Below are positions 1-10,956 of a stretch of 30,250 nt of DNA, piece by piece. The DNA is from Nemertoderma westbladi. Lineage: Eukaryota; Xenacoelomorpha; Nemertodermatida; Nemertodermatidae. The DNA is taken from assembly GCA_032718475.1 (NCBI GenBank), contig JAUCBJ010005057.1, positions 1-30,250 of the forward strand, given 5' to 3'. The position numbers were made by a program, and so were the translations under genes. The notes beneath the pieces are model-generated. The model saw only the letters and a list, made by a program, of their open reading frames with translations, ran no database searches and was not told the origin of the DNA. Positions within the stretch are counted from its first letter, which is position 1. The number at the start of each line of letters is the position of its first letter.

Positions 1-500
1 ATCACGGTTTGATTCCCGGTATGATGGAACTGTGTGTGTAACAGTTTATTGTGCAATTCATATATATGGGTCAATACCAACCATATTGACCAAGCCACGT
101 ACGGGACAAAAAATATACAAAAATGTAAATCATTCGAGAATCAGATACAATATAATCGGTCCTGCTGTGATACACTCCAACCAGAGTTTGTTATAGAAAA
201 AGATACAACGAATTCTTAAAAAAACAATCGTCACGTACCGGGGACATTCTTCAAATATTATGATTGTGATTACGGGCTCATTTAGGCCATTAATATTACA
301 ATTCGGGTGCCAAACAATAAATATCCCTGCTGAGTATAATTCCTGTGAACAAATAAACGTAGCTTCGTAGTAAATTTGAGATATCAGAAATACATAAAAA
401 AATAAACGTGGCCCGATTTTTTGTCACGTGACACTCGGTAAATGATTAATTTCATGGCATATAAATTGTCAAATATGGGACATTAACCCGATGTGTTAAC
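1..500. other. Intergenic sequence, no gene seen
   Basis: AT-rich sequence with short unrelated ORFs only. The first 20 bases contain GGTTTGATTCC, close to a Pol III B box, so the window may open at the end of a tRNA-derived SINE head; the A box would lie outside the window. Nothing else is recognisable before the tandem repeat starts near 501. Confidence 0.4.
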
Positions 501-3500
501 ACGTTCGTGGGGCCTTCGCGCAGCACGAGGCCCAGTTATTAGATACAAATTAAAATTGAGCGACTGTATCACAAAATCAGGTTTTGAGAAATTTACCCAC
601 ACCACCAATCAATCAAAGAAAGGGGGACAGTACGTGTTCACCCCCTTTAATCCCCCCCCCCCCCCCAACCTTCCCAACCACCAATACATAACCGGGACAT
701 CTACCACCCACGGAAGGGTAGCACGAACTTATTTCCAATCGCACGTTAAATATGCAAAGCCAGGTGGTTTATAGGAATATAATAAACGCAGTACTCGTTT
801 TCATTATAAGCCTCTTTGCGTTCGTCCTGTTTTGTATTTAAATATATTTCTTAAACGCAGGCTGACGATATTTATAATAATAATAACTAGGGATGCGATC
901 AATATGTGAAGCCAGGTGGTTTATATAATAATTTAGTCAACGCAGTACTCGTCTTCATTATATGCCTCGTTGCGCTCGTCGCTTGTCCTGTTTTGTCATA
1001 AAATATTTTTCCTAAACGCAGACTGACGATCTTTATACAGTTATAACTATGCGAAGTTTCGAAACTGTGCGATACATCTATGTGGAGATGTGTGATATGT
1101 GGAGATGTGTGATACAACGCCAACGCATCTTATGCCGATGTAGTAATATGGGTATTGAAATAATATTAAATCAATGTACACTCTTAAAGCTGCAGCGAGA
1201 AAATGTAGCTAATTTCCTAGGTTACATATAAAATAATAATATTATTTTTAAGAACATTAATTTTACTACTTTGCAAAAATTCAATTAAAAAATAACCAGA
1301 CATATACATTGTGGAATAAACTATTTCAGATAAGCCTACACAACAGCCATGCCATGGATGGTATTTATGTTATTATATCTGTCATTTACCTGAGATAGCA
1401 ATACAACACTTATAGTAGAGTCAATACAGGAAGGATGTTGGAATGCTGCCTGGGCTGGAATAGCAATACTGGTTGCCTATTACAATTTCTCTCTGGTTAG
1501 TCTACAGCCACAACTCCAAGCTAGCTAGCTCCACACCAGCAGAGACTTGACCAATAATCATTCCCAGCACTAGCTACCTTACACACACATCCTTCCATCG
1601 TACCAGCATGTTAGCCAATAAATGAGCAGTATTTAATGAGAATCAATTTTTTATGACGTTTTAATTACTTTAGATCAATTAAAGACACAATTAATAAAGC
1701 AAATCACTTGAACTAATTAAAAACTATAATAGAATGGCGTATGTGGATTACATCTGTATAATTTTTAAGTATAATTATTTAAATCTTATACTGTAAAACA
1801 ATTAATTTCCTTTAACAGGCAGGTTGAAAATGGTGTTTTTACCGTAATCAACTTAATTAACTAATTAACTGCTATTATCTTAGCTTCTCGAAGGCCACAC
1901 GGAAATTCTACTTGGAAAATTTCTAAACTTTTGCCAAACAACATGTGTACCAAGTTTGGATAGATTTCATCAAAGATTGGCTGAGTTATTAACGTTTAAA
2001 ATTGGACGCGACAGAACGACAGAACGACACGTTCGTGGGGCCTTCGCGCAGCACGAGGCCCAGTTATGAGATACAAATTAAAATTGAGCGACTGTATCAC
2101 AAAATCAGGTTTTGAGAAATTTACCCACACCACCAATCAATCAAAGAAAGGGGGACAGTACGTGTTCACCCCTTTTAATCCCCCCCCCCCCCCCCCCCCA
2201 CCCTTCCCAACCACCAATACATAACCGCGACATCTACCACCCACGGAAGGGTAGCACGAACTTATTTCCAATCGCACGTTCAATATGCAAAGCCAGGTGG
2301 TTTATAGGAATATAATAAACGCAGTACTCGTATTCATTATAAGCCTCATTGCGTTCGTCCTGTTTTGTATTTAAATATATTTCTTAAACGCAGGCTAGGA
2401 CGTTCTTTATAATAATAATAACTAGGGATGCGATCAATATGTGAAGCCAGGTGGTTTATATAATAATTTAGTCAACGCAGTACTCGTCTTCATTATATGC
2501 CTCGTTGCGCTCGTCGCTTGTCCTGTTTTGTTATAAAATATTTTTCCTAAACGCAGACTGACGATCTTTGTACAGTTATAACTATGCGAAGTTTCGAAAC
2601 TGTGCGAGTAACTGTTGATACATCTATGTGGATATGTGGAGATGTGTGATACAACGCCAACGCATCTTGTGCCGATGTAGTAATATGGGTATTGAAATAA
2701 TATTAAATTAATGTACACTCTTAAAGCTGCAGCGAAAAAATGTAGCTAATTTCCTAGGTTACATATAAAATAATAATATTATTTTTAAGAACATTAATTT
2801 TACTACTTTGCAAAAATTCAATTAAAAAATAACCAGACATATAAATTGTGGAATAAACTATTTCAGAAGCCTACACAACAGCCATGCCATGGATAGTATT
2901 TATGTTATGATATCTGTCATTCACCTGAGATAGCAATACAACATTTATAGTGAATTTAAAGAATGCTGTCTGGGCTGGAATAGCAATACTGGTTGTCTAT
3001 TACTATTCCTCTCTGGTTAGTCTTAGCAACAACTCCCAGCCAGCAGCAGAGACTTGACCAATAATCATTCCCAGCAACTGGGAATGACACACACATCCCA
3101 TCTATGCACCAGCATGTTGGCCAATAAATGAGCAGTATTTAATGAGAATAAATTTTTTTTGTCGTTTTAATTACTTTAGATCAATTAAAGACACAATTAT
3201 TAAAGCCAATCACTTGAACTAATTAAAAACTATAATAGAATGGCGTATGGGGATTACATCTGTATAATTTTTAATTATAATTATTTAAATCTTATACTGT
3301 AAAACAATTAATTTCCTTTAAAAGGCAGGTTGAAAATGGTGTTTTTACCGTAATAACTTAATTAACTGCTATTATCTTAGCTTCTCGAAGGCCACACTGA
3401 AATTCTACTTGGAAAATTTCTAAACTTTTGCCAAACAACATGTGTACCAAGTTTGGATAGATTTCATCAAAGATTGGCCGAGTTATTAACGTTTAAAATT

Positions 3501-3530
3501 GAACGCGACAGAACGACAGAACGACAGAAC
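501..3530. repeat. Direct tandem duplication of a 1528-bp interspersed repeat
   Basis: Two head-to-tail copies, 501-2028 and 2029 to about 3530. Both start with ACGTTCGTGGGGCCTTCGCG, pass through a poly-C tract (about 653-666 and 2180-2199), two AACGCAGTACTCG subrepeats and an AATAATATTATTTTTAAG block, and end in ACAGAACG-type short repeats. The copies differ by scattered substitutions and small indels, for example around 1420-1440 against 2950-2960. Part of the unit (about 1670-1810) resembles the repeat at 10046-10598 (shared blocks such as CAAATCACTTGAA and AAAACTATAATRGRATGG), so both belong to one wider family. No protein coding is seen. Confidence 0.9.
754..1048. repeat. Internal subrepeat pair, about 145 bp each
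   Basis: Two diverged tandem copies (about 754-890 and 903-1048), each running from AAGCCAGGTGGTTTATA through AACGCAGTACTCG, a TGCGYTCGTC block and AAACGCAGRCTGACGAT. The same pair recurs in the second large copy at about 2286-2584. The short ORFs here are not conserved between the copies and are not called as genes. Confidence 0.8.
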
Positions 3531-4864
3531 GACTGGTTGATTAATGGTACCACTACGCTAAGGCTCACTCACTTCGTGGCTCGCCCCACACTCCCACTAA
3601 TATTCTTCCATATGAATCAGTTAGATTGGCAATTTTAGGTGGTTAATCAGTGCATACGAATCATTCACGTTAGCGTCTCCAAAACGGTCCAAAAAAGTGT
3701 CCCATACTTAACTGAGGTTTTCTATCAGAAAACGCAAACTCAAAGATTTAGATCACCACATCCATTTATCTAATAGTTTTGCCATGTATGGGTTGTATCA
3801 GCGAGACTGCTACGTAAACATTTATTTGGCCAGGTTGAAAAAACTGCCATGTCCCATAACGTAACAGGATGTCCCATACTAGACATTGTATTGGGGCAGA
3901 AGTTAATCATGGTGGTCTACATATAATTAATGGTTGGGGGCTTACCAGTCACATATAAACCGTAACCTGCTCCTTCCCCTTAATTGACAACAGACCAAAT
4001 TAAGTTATTACCAAATTAACTATTTGGGGAAATGGTTTTGAGATTGGGACAGTAGTTGAGAATGGGATGGAAGTAGGGATGGAACAGGAGTTGGCAGTGG
4101 GGTGGACGATAAACAGGACTTAAATTCTAGTACGGAGGAGTTGTTTGAAGAATTTTATGATTTGTTTTTAATTGGAAAATAAATGTCAAAATTTATAATA
4201 ATCGTTTCCATGTAAATTCCTTTCTATACTTTTAATCAATATGTCCCAAACATGGCATCAAAAAACTGTCTATTTACATTTTCAAATTAATTTTTAAATA
4301 TAAAATAACGGTTTTCAGTTGACCATATGCAACAGTTTTGTGCATCACATATTAACAGGAAAAAAAAACAATTAGCCCCACTTTTCACGGCAAAGTTTCC
4401 CAGAAAGTGAAACTTTGTGTTGTCACTCTATGAAAAATTTATCTTTAGTGACAGAATTTTTTAATTTTTTCTCACCAGAAAACTTTCCACTTCGATCTGG
4501 TATCCCTTGTCGGAAACCTCAATACCTCCATTAAACGACTGTTACTTCAAATTTTCAAGAATAAGGACATAATGTACGAAAAAAATATTTATAAATTTCC
4601 CATACGTGACAAAAAAATGTTCTCAATTTTTGCCTTCCAGAACGATTCTCTCAATAACGGTCAATAAATTTTTGGGGCACTTTCTGGTTTCATATGCAGT
4701 AATTATCGCTCTTTCTAACCATCACTATGGCAAATTCTCAAAGTTAATTTCAAAATTCAACAAATTTCAAAAATCACGAGGAACATTGATCAATATGGTT
4801 GGCATTGACCCATATTCAAAAATATATTACATAGCTGTGCATATGCATAGATATGACATAGATA
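3531..4864. other. Intergenic sequence, no gene seen
   Basis: About 1.3 kb of AT-rich DNA. The phrase GTCCCATACT occurs twice (near 3700 and 3870), and the stretch 4370-4520 has short A and T runs. The only ORF of note (4606-4878) has no recognisable domain and runs into the minisatellite, so it is not called. Confidence 0.4.
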
Positions 4865-5477
4865 TTACATATATGTGAATTTACATTCAATAGATGTGAA
4901 TTTACTTTCAATAGATGTGAATTTACTTTCAATAGATGTGAATTTACTTTCAATAGATGTGAATTTACATTCAATAGATGTGAATTTACTTTCAATAGAT
5001 GTGAATTTACATTCAATAGATGTGAATTTACTTTCAATAGATGTAAATTGACTTTCAATAGATGTAAATTTACTTTCAATAGATGTAAATTTACTTTCAA
5101 AAGATGTGAATATACATTCAAAAGATGTGAATTTACTTTCAATAGATGTGAATTTACTTTCAATAGATGTGAATTTACTTTCAATAGATGTAAATTTACT
5201 TTCAATAGATGTAAATTTACTTTCAATAGATGTGAATTTACTTTCAAAAGATGTGAATTTACATTCAAAAGATGTGAATTTACTTTCAATAGATGTGAAT
5301 TTACTTTCAATAGATGTGAATTTACTTTCAATAGATGTGAATTTACTTTCAATATATGTAAATTTACTTTCAATAGATGTGAATTTACATTCAAAAGATG
5401 TGAATTTACTTTCAATAGATGTGAATTTACTTTCAATAGATGTGAATTTACTTTCAAAAGATGTGAATTTACTTTCA
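4865..5477. repeat. 21-bp minisatellite array, left part
   Basis: About 29 tandem copies of a 21-bp unit with core CAATAGATGTGAATTTAC. Variants alternate CTTTCAATAG, CATTCAATAG and TTCAAAAG, and GATGTGAA or GATGTAAA. Because 21 is divisible by three and the unit lacks stops in several frames, both strands show long low-complexity ORFs (heptapeptide repeats); these are artefacts. The array continues in the same phase and orientation after the MITE at 5478-6479. Confidence 0.97.
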
Positions 5478-6479
5478 GGGGCCATCCATAAATGACGTCA
5501 CGTTTTTTTAAGACATTTTTTACCCTTACCCCCCCCCCCCCCCCCCTTCGTCACAAATCGTCACAAAATAGCTAGCCCCCCCCCCCCTCCCCAATGTCAC
5601 GTCACACTATATAAAATTAAATGATTACTCTTATATTATTAGAACAATAAATCTGGAATAAATTTGTCAACTATAAACTATAGCTATAAACCAACATTAC
5701 AAATTACAGTAATACGAGTTTTTCAGACATGCTCCCATGGGCACGACGGGTGGTCTGGTCTGTCATGCTTATAATGGCCATTGGTGGGACATCAGCTACT
5801 GGGTGTGGGTTCGCAGGGGATCGGCCTCCGCTTTGCAGGACATTGCTTTCGCCCTGAGGACCAGCCAGTGCATAATCTTGTACTTTGGCAGCCTCATGGA
5901 GTGAATAAGCATGGTGGACAGCCCATGACTTTCTTGAGAAGCACCTTAAAGGACACTGGCCTTGAAGATGCGGATGATCTAGCAAATGTCATGGGTGATA
6001 GATAGGGAGTTGAGGAAGTGCAATTTTGTCGACAAGCCGGCATAGCATTCTTAAAAATGCAGCTGCAATGCAGCATGCCGATCCTAGTAGTAGTCGTAGG
6101 GGATTGATAATCAAAACGGGTTTTGGAACTACCGCTACTATGAAGGGATGTAACATTTTTAGTAAAACTGTCGATGCCAAGTAAAGATGACATTCTTTAC
6201 TTTCACGCTCTCTAAGTTTACCAATTATGGAAGGGCAGTAGAGGTCGTAATGTAAGATTTCAATGGTTATCATTGGAAGAGGTAATAGTTTAATAGTATA
6301 ATAGTATACAAGTATACACATTATGTATTTAACATACAGTAATTTTATCGGAAACTTATAATATTACGATATTGCGGACACCACCCCCCCCCCCCCCCCC
6401 CCCCTACCCCTTGTCACAAATCGTCACGAAATACCACCCCCCCCCCCTGTCCAGCGTGACGTCATTTATGGATGGCCCC
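5478..6479. mobile_element. MITE-like DNA transposon inserted in the minisatellite
   Basis: The ends are inverted repeats of about 24 bp starting GGGGCCATCCATAAATGACG. Subterminal sequence is also inverted: poly-C tracts and the phrase GTCACAAATCGTCAC occur near both ends. TCA flanks both sides (5475-5477 and 6480-6482), and removing one TCA plus the element restores an ordinary 21-bp unit, so the target duplication is 3 bp. No transposase ORF is present, so the element is non-autonomous. Similar GACGTCA-containing, poly-C/poly-G MITEs are familiar from invertebrate genomes; I cannot assign the superfamily with certainty. The interior holds a truncated LINE. Confidence 0.85.
5822..6097 (+). 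mobile_element. 5'-truncated LINE 3' end inside the MITE
   Basis: This matches, at well over 90 percent by eye, the last part of the LINE fragment at 21938-22492. It encodes the C-terminal tail of a reverse-transcriptase polyprotein (residues such as LRFAGHCFR and LVLWQPHG), then a very short 3' UTR ending GATCCTAGTAGTAG. An extra ATAG near 5999-6003 introduces a premature stop just before the usual DREL segment. It is flanked by CGCAGGGGAT (5812-5821) and CGTAGGGGAT (6095-6104), a 10-bp target duplication with one mismatch. Only about 276 bp were copied, as expected for incomplete target-primed reverse transcription. The family looks RTE-like, but the clade is not certain. Confidence 0.8.
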
Positions 6480-7106
6480 TCAATAGATGTGAAATTACTT
6501 TCAACAGATGTAAATTTACTTTCAATAGATGTAAATTTACTTTCAATAGATGTGAATTTACTTTCAATAGATGTTAATTTACTTTCAATAGATGTGAATT
6601 TACATTCAAAAGATGTGAATTTACTTTCAATAGATGTGAATTTACATTCAAAAGATGTGAATTTACTTTCAATAGATGTGAATTTACTTTCAATAGATGT
6701 GAATTTACTTTCAATAGATGTGAATTTACTTTCAATAGATGTGAATTTACTTTCAATAGATGTGAATTTACTTTCAATAGATGTGAAATTACTTTCAATA
6801 GATGTAAATTTACTTTCAAAAGATGTAAATTTACTTTCAATAGATGTGAATTTACTTTCAAAAGATGTGAATTTACATTCAAAAGATGTAAATTTACATT
6901 CAATAGATGTGAATTTAATTTCAATAGATGTAAATTTACTTTCAATAGATGTGAATTTACTTTTAATAGATGTGAATTTAAATTCAATAGATGGTAATTT
7001 ACATTAATTTACTTCAATAGATGTGAATTTACATTAATTTACTTCAATAGATGTGAATTTACATTAATTTACTTCAATAGATGTGAATTTACTTTCAATA
7101 GATGTC
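6480..7106. repeat. 21-bp minisatellite array, right part
   Basis: Continuation of the array at 4865-5477, about 24 further units in the same orientation. From about 6990 the array changes to a 30-bp form in which ACATTAATTT is added, repeated three times, before one normal unit and the end at about 7106. As on the left, open frames through this stretch are not genes. Confidence 0.95.
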
Positions 7107-7598
7107 AATAGTCAGTCTTGTGCCTCTTTATCATGTATCATCAGATTCCATTTCAGTTTTTAGAGACAAAGAAATAAAGAGAGTAGTCTTCTTAGGTAAC
7201 AGACCTGACTTCATAATTAAATAACAATAGTTCGAAAATTAGTCATATTTTTGCATTTAATAAACTATAGTTTGTTGTCGTAGTGAATGATCATTTCCAA
7301 TCAACAAAAACTGAACTTAAAATATGAACAGGTGTTAACTCTTCAATAGATCTCAAAAGTATTAACATCTGATGATGTGTGTGTGGTTTCTATTCAATGT
7401 GTCAGATACAGGTAGTGTTTGATATAGACGTCATTAAGTATTTAATTGATGGTAATAAATTCTCAGGTTTAACAATGTTTGTAATTTCTTATTAAATAGT
7501 AAAAACCCTTTAGAGACGTAGTTTTGTGATTTCGCTAGTTCGTATAACATTCATTTTAATAATAGTTTTAATAATAACAATAAAGTGTTCATATATCT
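7107..7598. other. 3' flank of the HMGXB4-like gene
   Basis: AT-rich, no ORF of interest. On the minus strand, just downstream of the HMGXB4 stop, ATTAAA occurs twice within about 60 bases and could serve as a variant polyadenylation signal. There is no poly-A run and no obvious target duplication here, which argues mildly against a recent processed retrocopy. Confidence 0.4.
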
Positions 7599-8699
7599 TC
7601 ATAGACCAGGCATAAAGTAGGCAACATTATCTAGGGTCTGAGTCAGAGTCGTTTTGGGTAACGCTTCCGCCGTCTCAGGAACCAAAGAGGTAAGAGCGAT
7701 AAGGGGCGACACAGCGCAAAGAAATGAGTCTAACAGCACAGAAAGCGAACCGTTAACCCCAACAGTCCCGCTAAACTCCCCCAGTTGGGTCCCTATAGTG
7801 GACAAGGACTCACCGATGAGCGATAGATGGGCCGCGATATCCGTAGGTTGTATCCCCGGTAGTCGGCTGATAACAGCCTGACTACGTCGCTGAGAGCCCA
7901 TGTCGCCTAACTTTTGGGTTTTAAGTTCTTCTTTATGGAGTTGTAAGACTTTCCTTTTCCAGTAAATTAGTTCTGATTCCGGCATGGCGGCCCACAACGA
8001 CGGAAGTCGACGAGTAAACTCCGATAAACCCCCGGGTTTATTGTCCAGCAGGTGTTTGGCCTGCAGGAAGCGGGACCAGACCGTGTAGGCCGGAGATTGT
8101 TGGGGTTTACCTCGTGTTCGGGATTCTGGAAGTCGCAGTTTGCCTATCGGAGCGCCTCTAGAGGTAGCGGTAGTGGTAAAGGGGCCGCGCAACTGTTGTG
8201 AAGGTGGCAAACCTCCTCCGACTGATTGCTTCTGACGTTTTAAAGCGATTTTTTTACTGAGTTCTGCGGATTTTCTTTCTTTCAATTTTTCTAACTTAAT
8301 GAGTTTCAGTTTGCGCTTTTTATCGGCTTCATTCGACCTGATAGGACTCACATCCGACGAGTGGCTCGACGATGAGTCATCGGAATCGCTAGACGACGAG
8401 GAGTCACTGGGCTCGTGATGATTGGTCGGGTGCCCGGGGACAGGTCGCTGGATGGGGCGTCGGGCTAGGTTACCGCTACCGGTACCGCTGCGGTTTAGTG
8501 AGGACAAATGATAGTCGGTTTTAGGAATTTTATGAGCCGGTGCCCCGGTTCTATTGGTTGGGTTTCTGTCCAGGGAATGTTTGCTGCCCAGTATTGTCGC
8601 ACTCGATACATCCCGCGGCCGACAGGGGGCTACCATCTTGAGTTTAAATGAACGACCTTTCGGCTGAGGAACTGCACTATTGGATGGAAGCTGATCCAT
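7599..8699 (-). CDS. HMGXB4: HMG-box protein, HMGXB4-like (single-exon ORF)
   Basis: The ORF encodes 366 residues from an ATG in good context (CGAGATGG). In order: a basic, Pro/Asn-rich N-terminus; a Ser/Asp tract at 98-116; a Lys/Arg-rich helix at 126-158 that could be nuclear localisation and coiled coil; an HMG-box segment at about 202-257 (AYTVWSRFLQAKHLLDN, then a WAAMPESELIYWKRK helix); and a C-terminal domain at 285-366 ending TLDNVAYFMPGL. That ending matches my recollection of the HMGXB4/HMG2L1 C-terminus and is the main reason for the name. In vertebrates HMGXB4 is a nuclear protein linked to the NURF chromatin-remodelling complex and to Wnt repression; a similar role here is inferred. 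Vertebrate orthologues are longer (about 600 residues) and multi-exon; here the whole conserved part is one uninterrupted frame. An upstream exon cannot be excluded, because an AG lies just before the ATG. Confidence 0.75.
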   Translation of the reverse strand: MDQLPSNSAVPQPKGRSFKLKMVAPCRPRDVSSATILGSKHSLDRNPTNRTGAPAHKIPKTDYHLSSLNRSGTGSGNLARRPIQRPVPGHPTNHHEPSDSSSSSDSDDSSSSHSSDVSPIRSNEADKKRKLKLIKLEKLKERKSAELSKKIALKRQKQSVGGGLPPSQQLRGPFTTTATSRGAPIGKLRLPESRTRGKPQQSPAYTVWSRFLQAKHLLDNKPGGLSEFTRRLPSLWAAMPESELIYWKRKVLQLHKEELKTQKLGDMGSQRRSQAVISRLPGIQPTDIAAHLSLIGESLSTIGTQLGEFSGTVGVNGSLSVLLDSFLCAVSPLIALTSLVPETAEALPKTTLTQTLDNVAYFMPGL

Positions 8700-9173
8700 C
8701 TCGAAATATCAGAAAATGTCTCTCGCTTGTTCTCTGCTTACATTACAACTTCTGCGGTATGCAGTAGGCCTAAGCCTACGCGTATGTCTGTATGTATGTA
8801 CCGGTAGGCCCTACGGCCCTATATAATATAGGCTTACAGCTGTACAGCTACAGGCTTACTACTTAGACCTATTATACCTGTATACTGTCAGACTGTGGTA
8901 TCGTCTTGTCAATGGTGCAAAGTTGGCCACAAAGATGGTGGAGCCTTGGCAAACTGACACTGTTTATGGGGGTGGATTAATAATGGTAAATAGTTGTCGT
9001 CGTCGTCGTCGTTGGCGTTACAATTTTGATTTACTAATAACTTTTTGTCAGATTTAAAGCTGTCGAGCATCTATAAGACCAAAAGTTGAGATTTTTGATG
9101 AGACTTTCAGACACTATCAGTTCCACAGTCTCCCACTAGAGCCTAGAGGACTACCTACATGTCTAAATATTAA
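8700..9173 (-). promoter_or_regulatory. Possible upstream/promoter region of the HMGXB4-like gene
   Basis: This is the 5' flank of the minus-strand gene. It contains small overlapping palindromes built from TAGGCCTA and AGCTGTACAGCT (about 8765-8860), a sequence AAAGATGGTGGAGCC near 8931-8945 that resembles a YY1 site of the kind found at housekeeping starts, and a GTC trinucleotide run at about 8996-9012. No TATA box was identified. The promoter role is inferred from position only. Confidence 0.3.
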
Positions 9174-9371
9174 ATGTCCTATTCCCATGTCTTTGCTTTT
9201 AATCCGTTCAAACTGAAACATGGCAGATTTGTACTAGACGTTAGACGAAGCTATGGTGCTGTGCTGTATCATTCAAAGGAGGCTAATCCATCTACTGTAC
9301 AGTTCTCTAGAAGCAGGGGTGGTTTCATGGGGGGGGGGGGGGGGGTGTGGGGGGGGGGGGACCATACTTGA
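9174..9371. repeat. Fragment of the 25.4-25.9 kb repeat family, with poly-G tracts
   Basis: The stretch TTTTAATCCGTTCAAACTG, ACATGGCAGATTTGTACTA matches the repeat at about 25720-25770 (TTTTAATCGGTTTAAGCTG...) in the same orientation. It ends in two G runs (about 9330-9345 and 9350-9360). The 65-residue ORF across it is driven by the G run and has no recognisable domain. Confidence 0.55.
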
Positions 9372-10045
9372 GTCGGTGCACGCAGTTTAATGACCGTTAA
9401 AGGGGGGAAAACTGGTAGTCAAGTAGGAATACTTTTAATTTAACTATAGTAATTACTTATTATTTTATTATACTGGTACTACTGACTACTTACTTACTGT
9501 ATTCAAAACTGTCAATTTGTTAATAACTAAATGAAAAGACGAAAACCCACGGGCAGCAGTGCGATATCTCATCGCTGTAAAATTTCACGATGGAAAGACT
9601 GTTAGGTATGAAAGACTACAGAGTCATTGTTACTGATAGCGTAGCGTCACTTTCACTAACTTCGTATTAAATATTAATATTTAGTTGTAACAATTTAATA
9701 AAAATTTACAATTCTATTAAAATTACCAGCTGCATAAAAGTATAATATTTTATTCTTAAATTGTTACATTTTGCGCTCGAATATACCCCGAATGAAAGTT
9801 TCACTTTTTTTCCCTAGAGAAAAACGTAATGATTGCTTTGATTTTACTTGTTTCCCGGCGAAAAAAGTAAATTAAAATATTGTTGATGGAATTTCTTAAA
9901 TTTTATTACATGTGGTAAAAGAACATCGACATAGAAAAGCTTTGCAAGTAATTTGAGCAAAATCCATTAACGCACTCAAAAGTTATTGCAAATTTAGTAG
10001 GGCCTATCTGCAAGGCGTACACCAAAACATAACTCAGTATGATTG
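9372..10045. other. Intergenic sequence, no gene seen
   Basis: AT-rich DNA with no ORF or structural feature that I can support. It lies between the poly-G repeat and the repeat that abuts the large foldback element. Confidence 0.4.
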
Positions 10046-10598
10046 CGGGGCGAGACACAAATGGCGAGCCATCAGCGAACTGATATAATTATACTATGGC
10101 CGTTTTTCAAAAGTCTGTGTGTGTGTGTGTGTGTGTGTGTCGGAAGCCATAAATGTCGGAAGCCATAATCTAAATTAATATCTTCAGCTAAATTGTATGG
10201 TTGAGTCATTTTGAACGATCTCTCCATGGAAATTAATTATTTAGCACCATACGATTAAAGTTATTTTGCACAGAAATTAGATATCTGGAATCCATGTACC
10301 CCATTCCATTATAGTTTTTTATGTTTTCAAGTGATTTGCGTTAATAAAGGTATTTTTCATTGATTTAAACATAATTAACATTGTAAATTCATACGCTGAT
10401 TCCATTCTCCCCCATAGAGCCTAAGGCATGGCAAGGGCAGCCGTGCCCAATAATATTTCTTGAAGCAAGCTAAAGTCATTGACCAAGCCAGTAGTGCCTA
10501 GGCTAGCACACAAGGACATAACTGTAGTAGTCTTGTAGAAGGAATAGTGCTCCTTCAATACATCTCAACAGACATCAATTAATTTGCCTGTGCCTACC
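10046..10598 (+). repeat. Interspersed repeat A, copy outside the foldback element
   Basis: About 550 bp running from GGGGCGAGACAC through ATGGCGAGCCATCAGCG, a TG microsatellite (10115-10140) and CCATAGAGCCTAAGGCATGG to TTTGCCTGTGCCTACC. A closely similar copy lies in the opposite orientation at 15945-16499, in the centre of the foldback element. Related sequence is also seen in the 1528-bp tandem unit and at the end of the window. It has no coding potential. Confidence 0.85.
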
Positions 10599-10956
10599 AT
10601 AACACGTTGTGGGGTCTTCGAGCAGCACGTGTTCAAATGTTCAATGACTGAACAGCAACTAATTAACAAATTTATGAGAGATTCATTGACCAGCTACCGA
10701 CAGACCAATATTGTGACATATATTTTAGTTTAATGTTTGATTCAATTAGAGGCACAAATTAAAAAGGCTACACATATATAGGGGTGAATAATTAAATTAG
10801 TCACCCATTAGGCCTAAAAAGGAAGCCAAGTATAAGGTGCAATCTATATAAATTTTTAAATTCAGTAGTGTGCGTGTGTTGTGTATTGATTCCGTAGATT
10901 TCATGTTGAAATAGCGTTCATTAATTTAATTTCTATTTAATTATTCAGGCATACTA

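Noticed and set aside
4816-5495. ORFs of 129-213 codons on both strands encoding heptapeptide repeats
   Set aside because: They come from the 21-bp minisatellite, whose length is divisible by three and which lacks stops in several frames; the MITE interrupts it without regard to frame.
4865-7106. CRISPR array
   Set aside because: Repeats are contiguous with no unique spacers, in an animal genome context.
7654-7881. Plus-strand 75-codon ORF
   Set aside because: It is antisense to the HMGXB4-like coding sequence and has no recognisable domain.
10598-10600. CAT as a firm 3-bp target duplication of the giant palindrome
   Set aside because: A 3-base match is easily due to chance given uncertainty of one or two bases in the tip position; mentioned only as weak.
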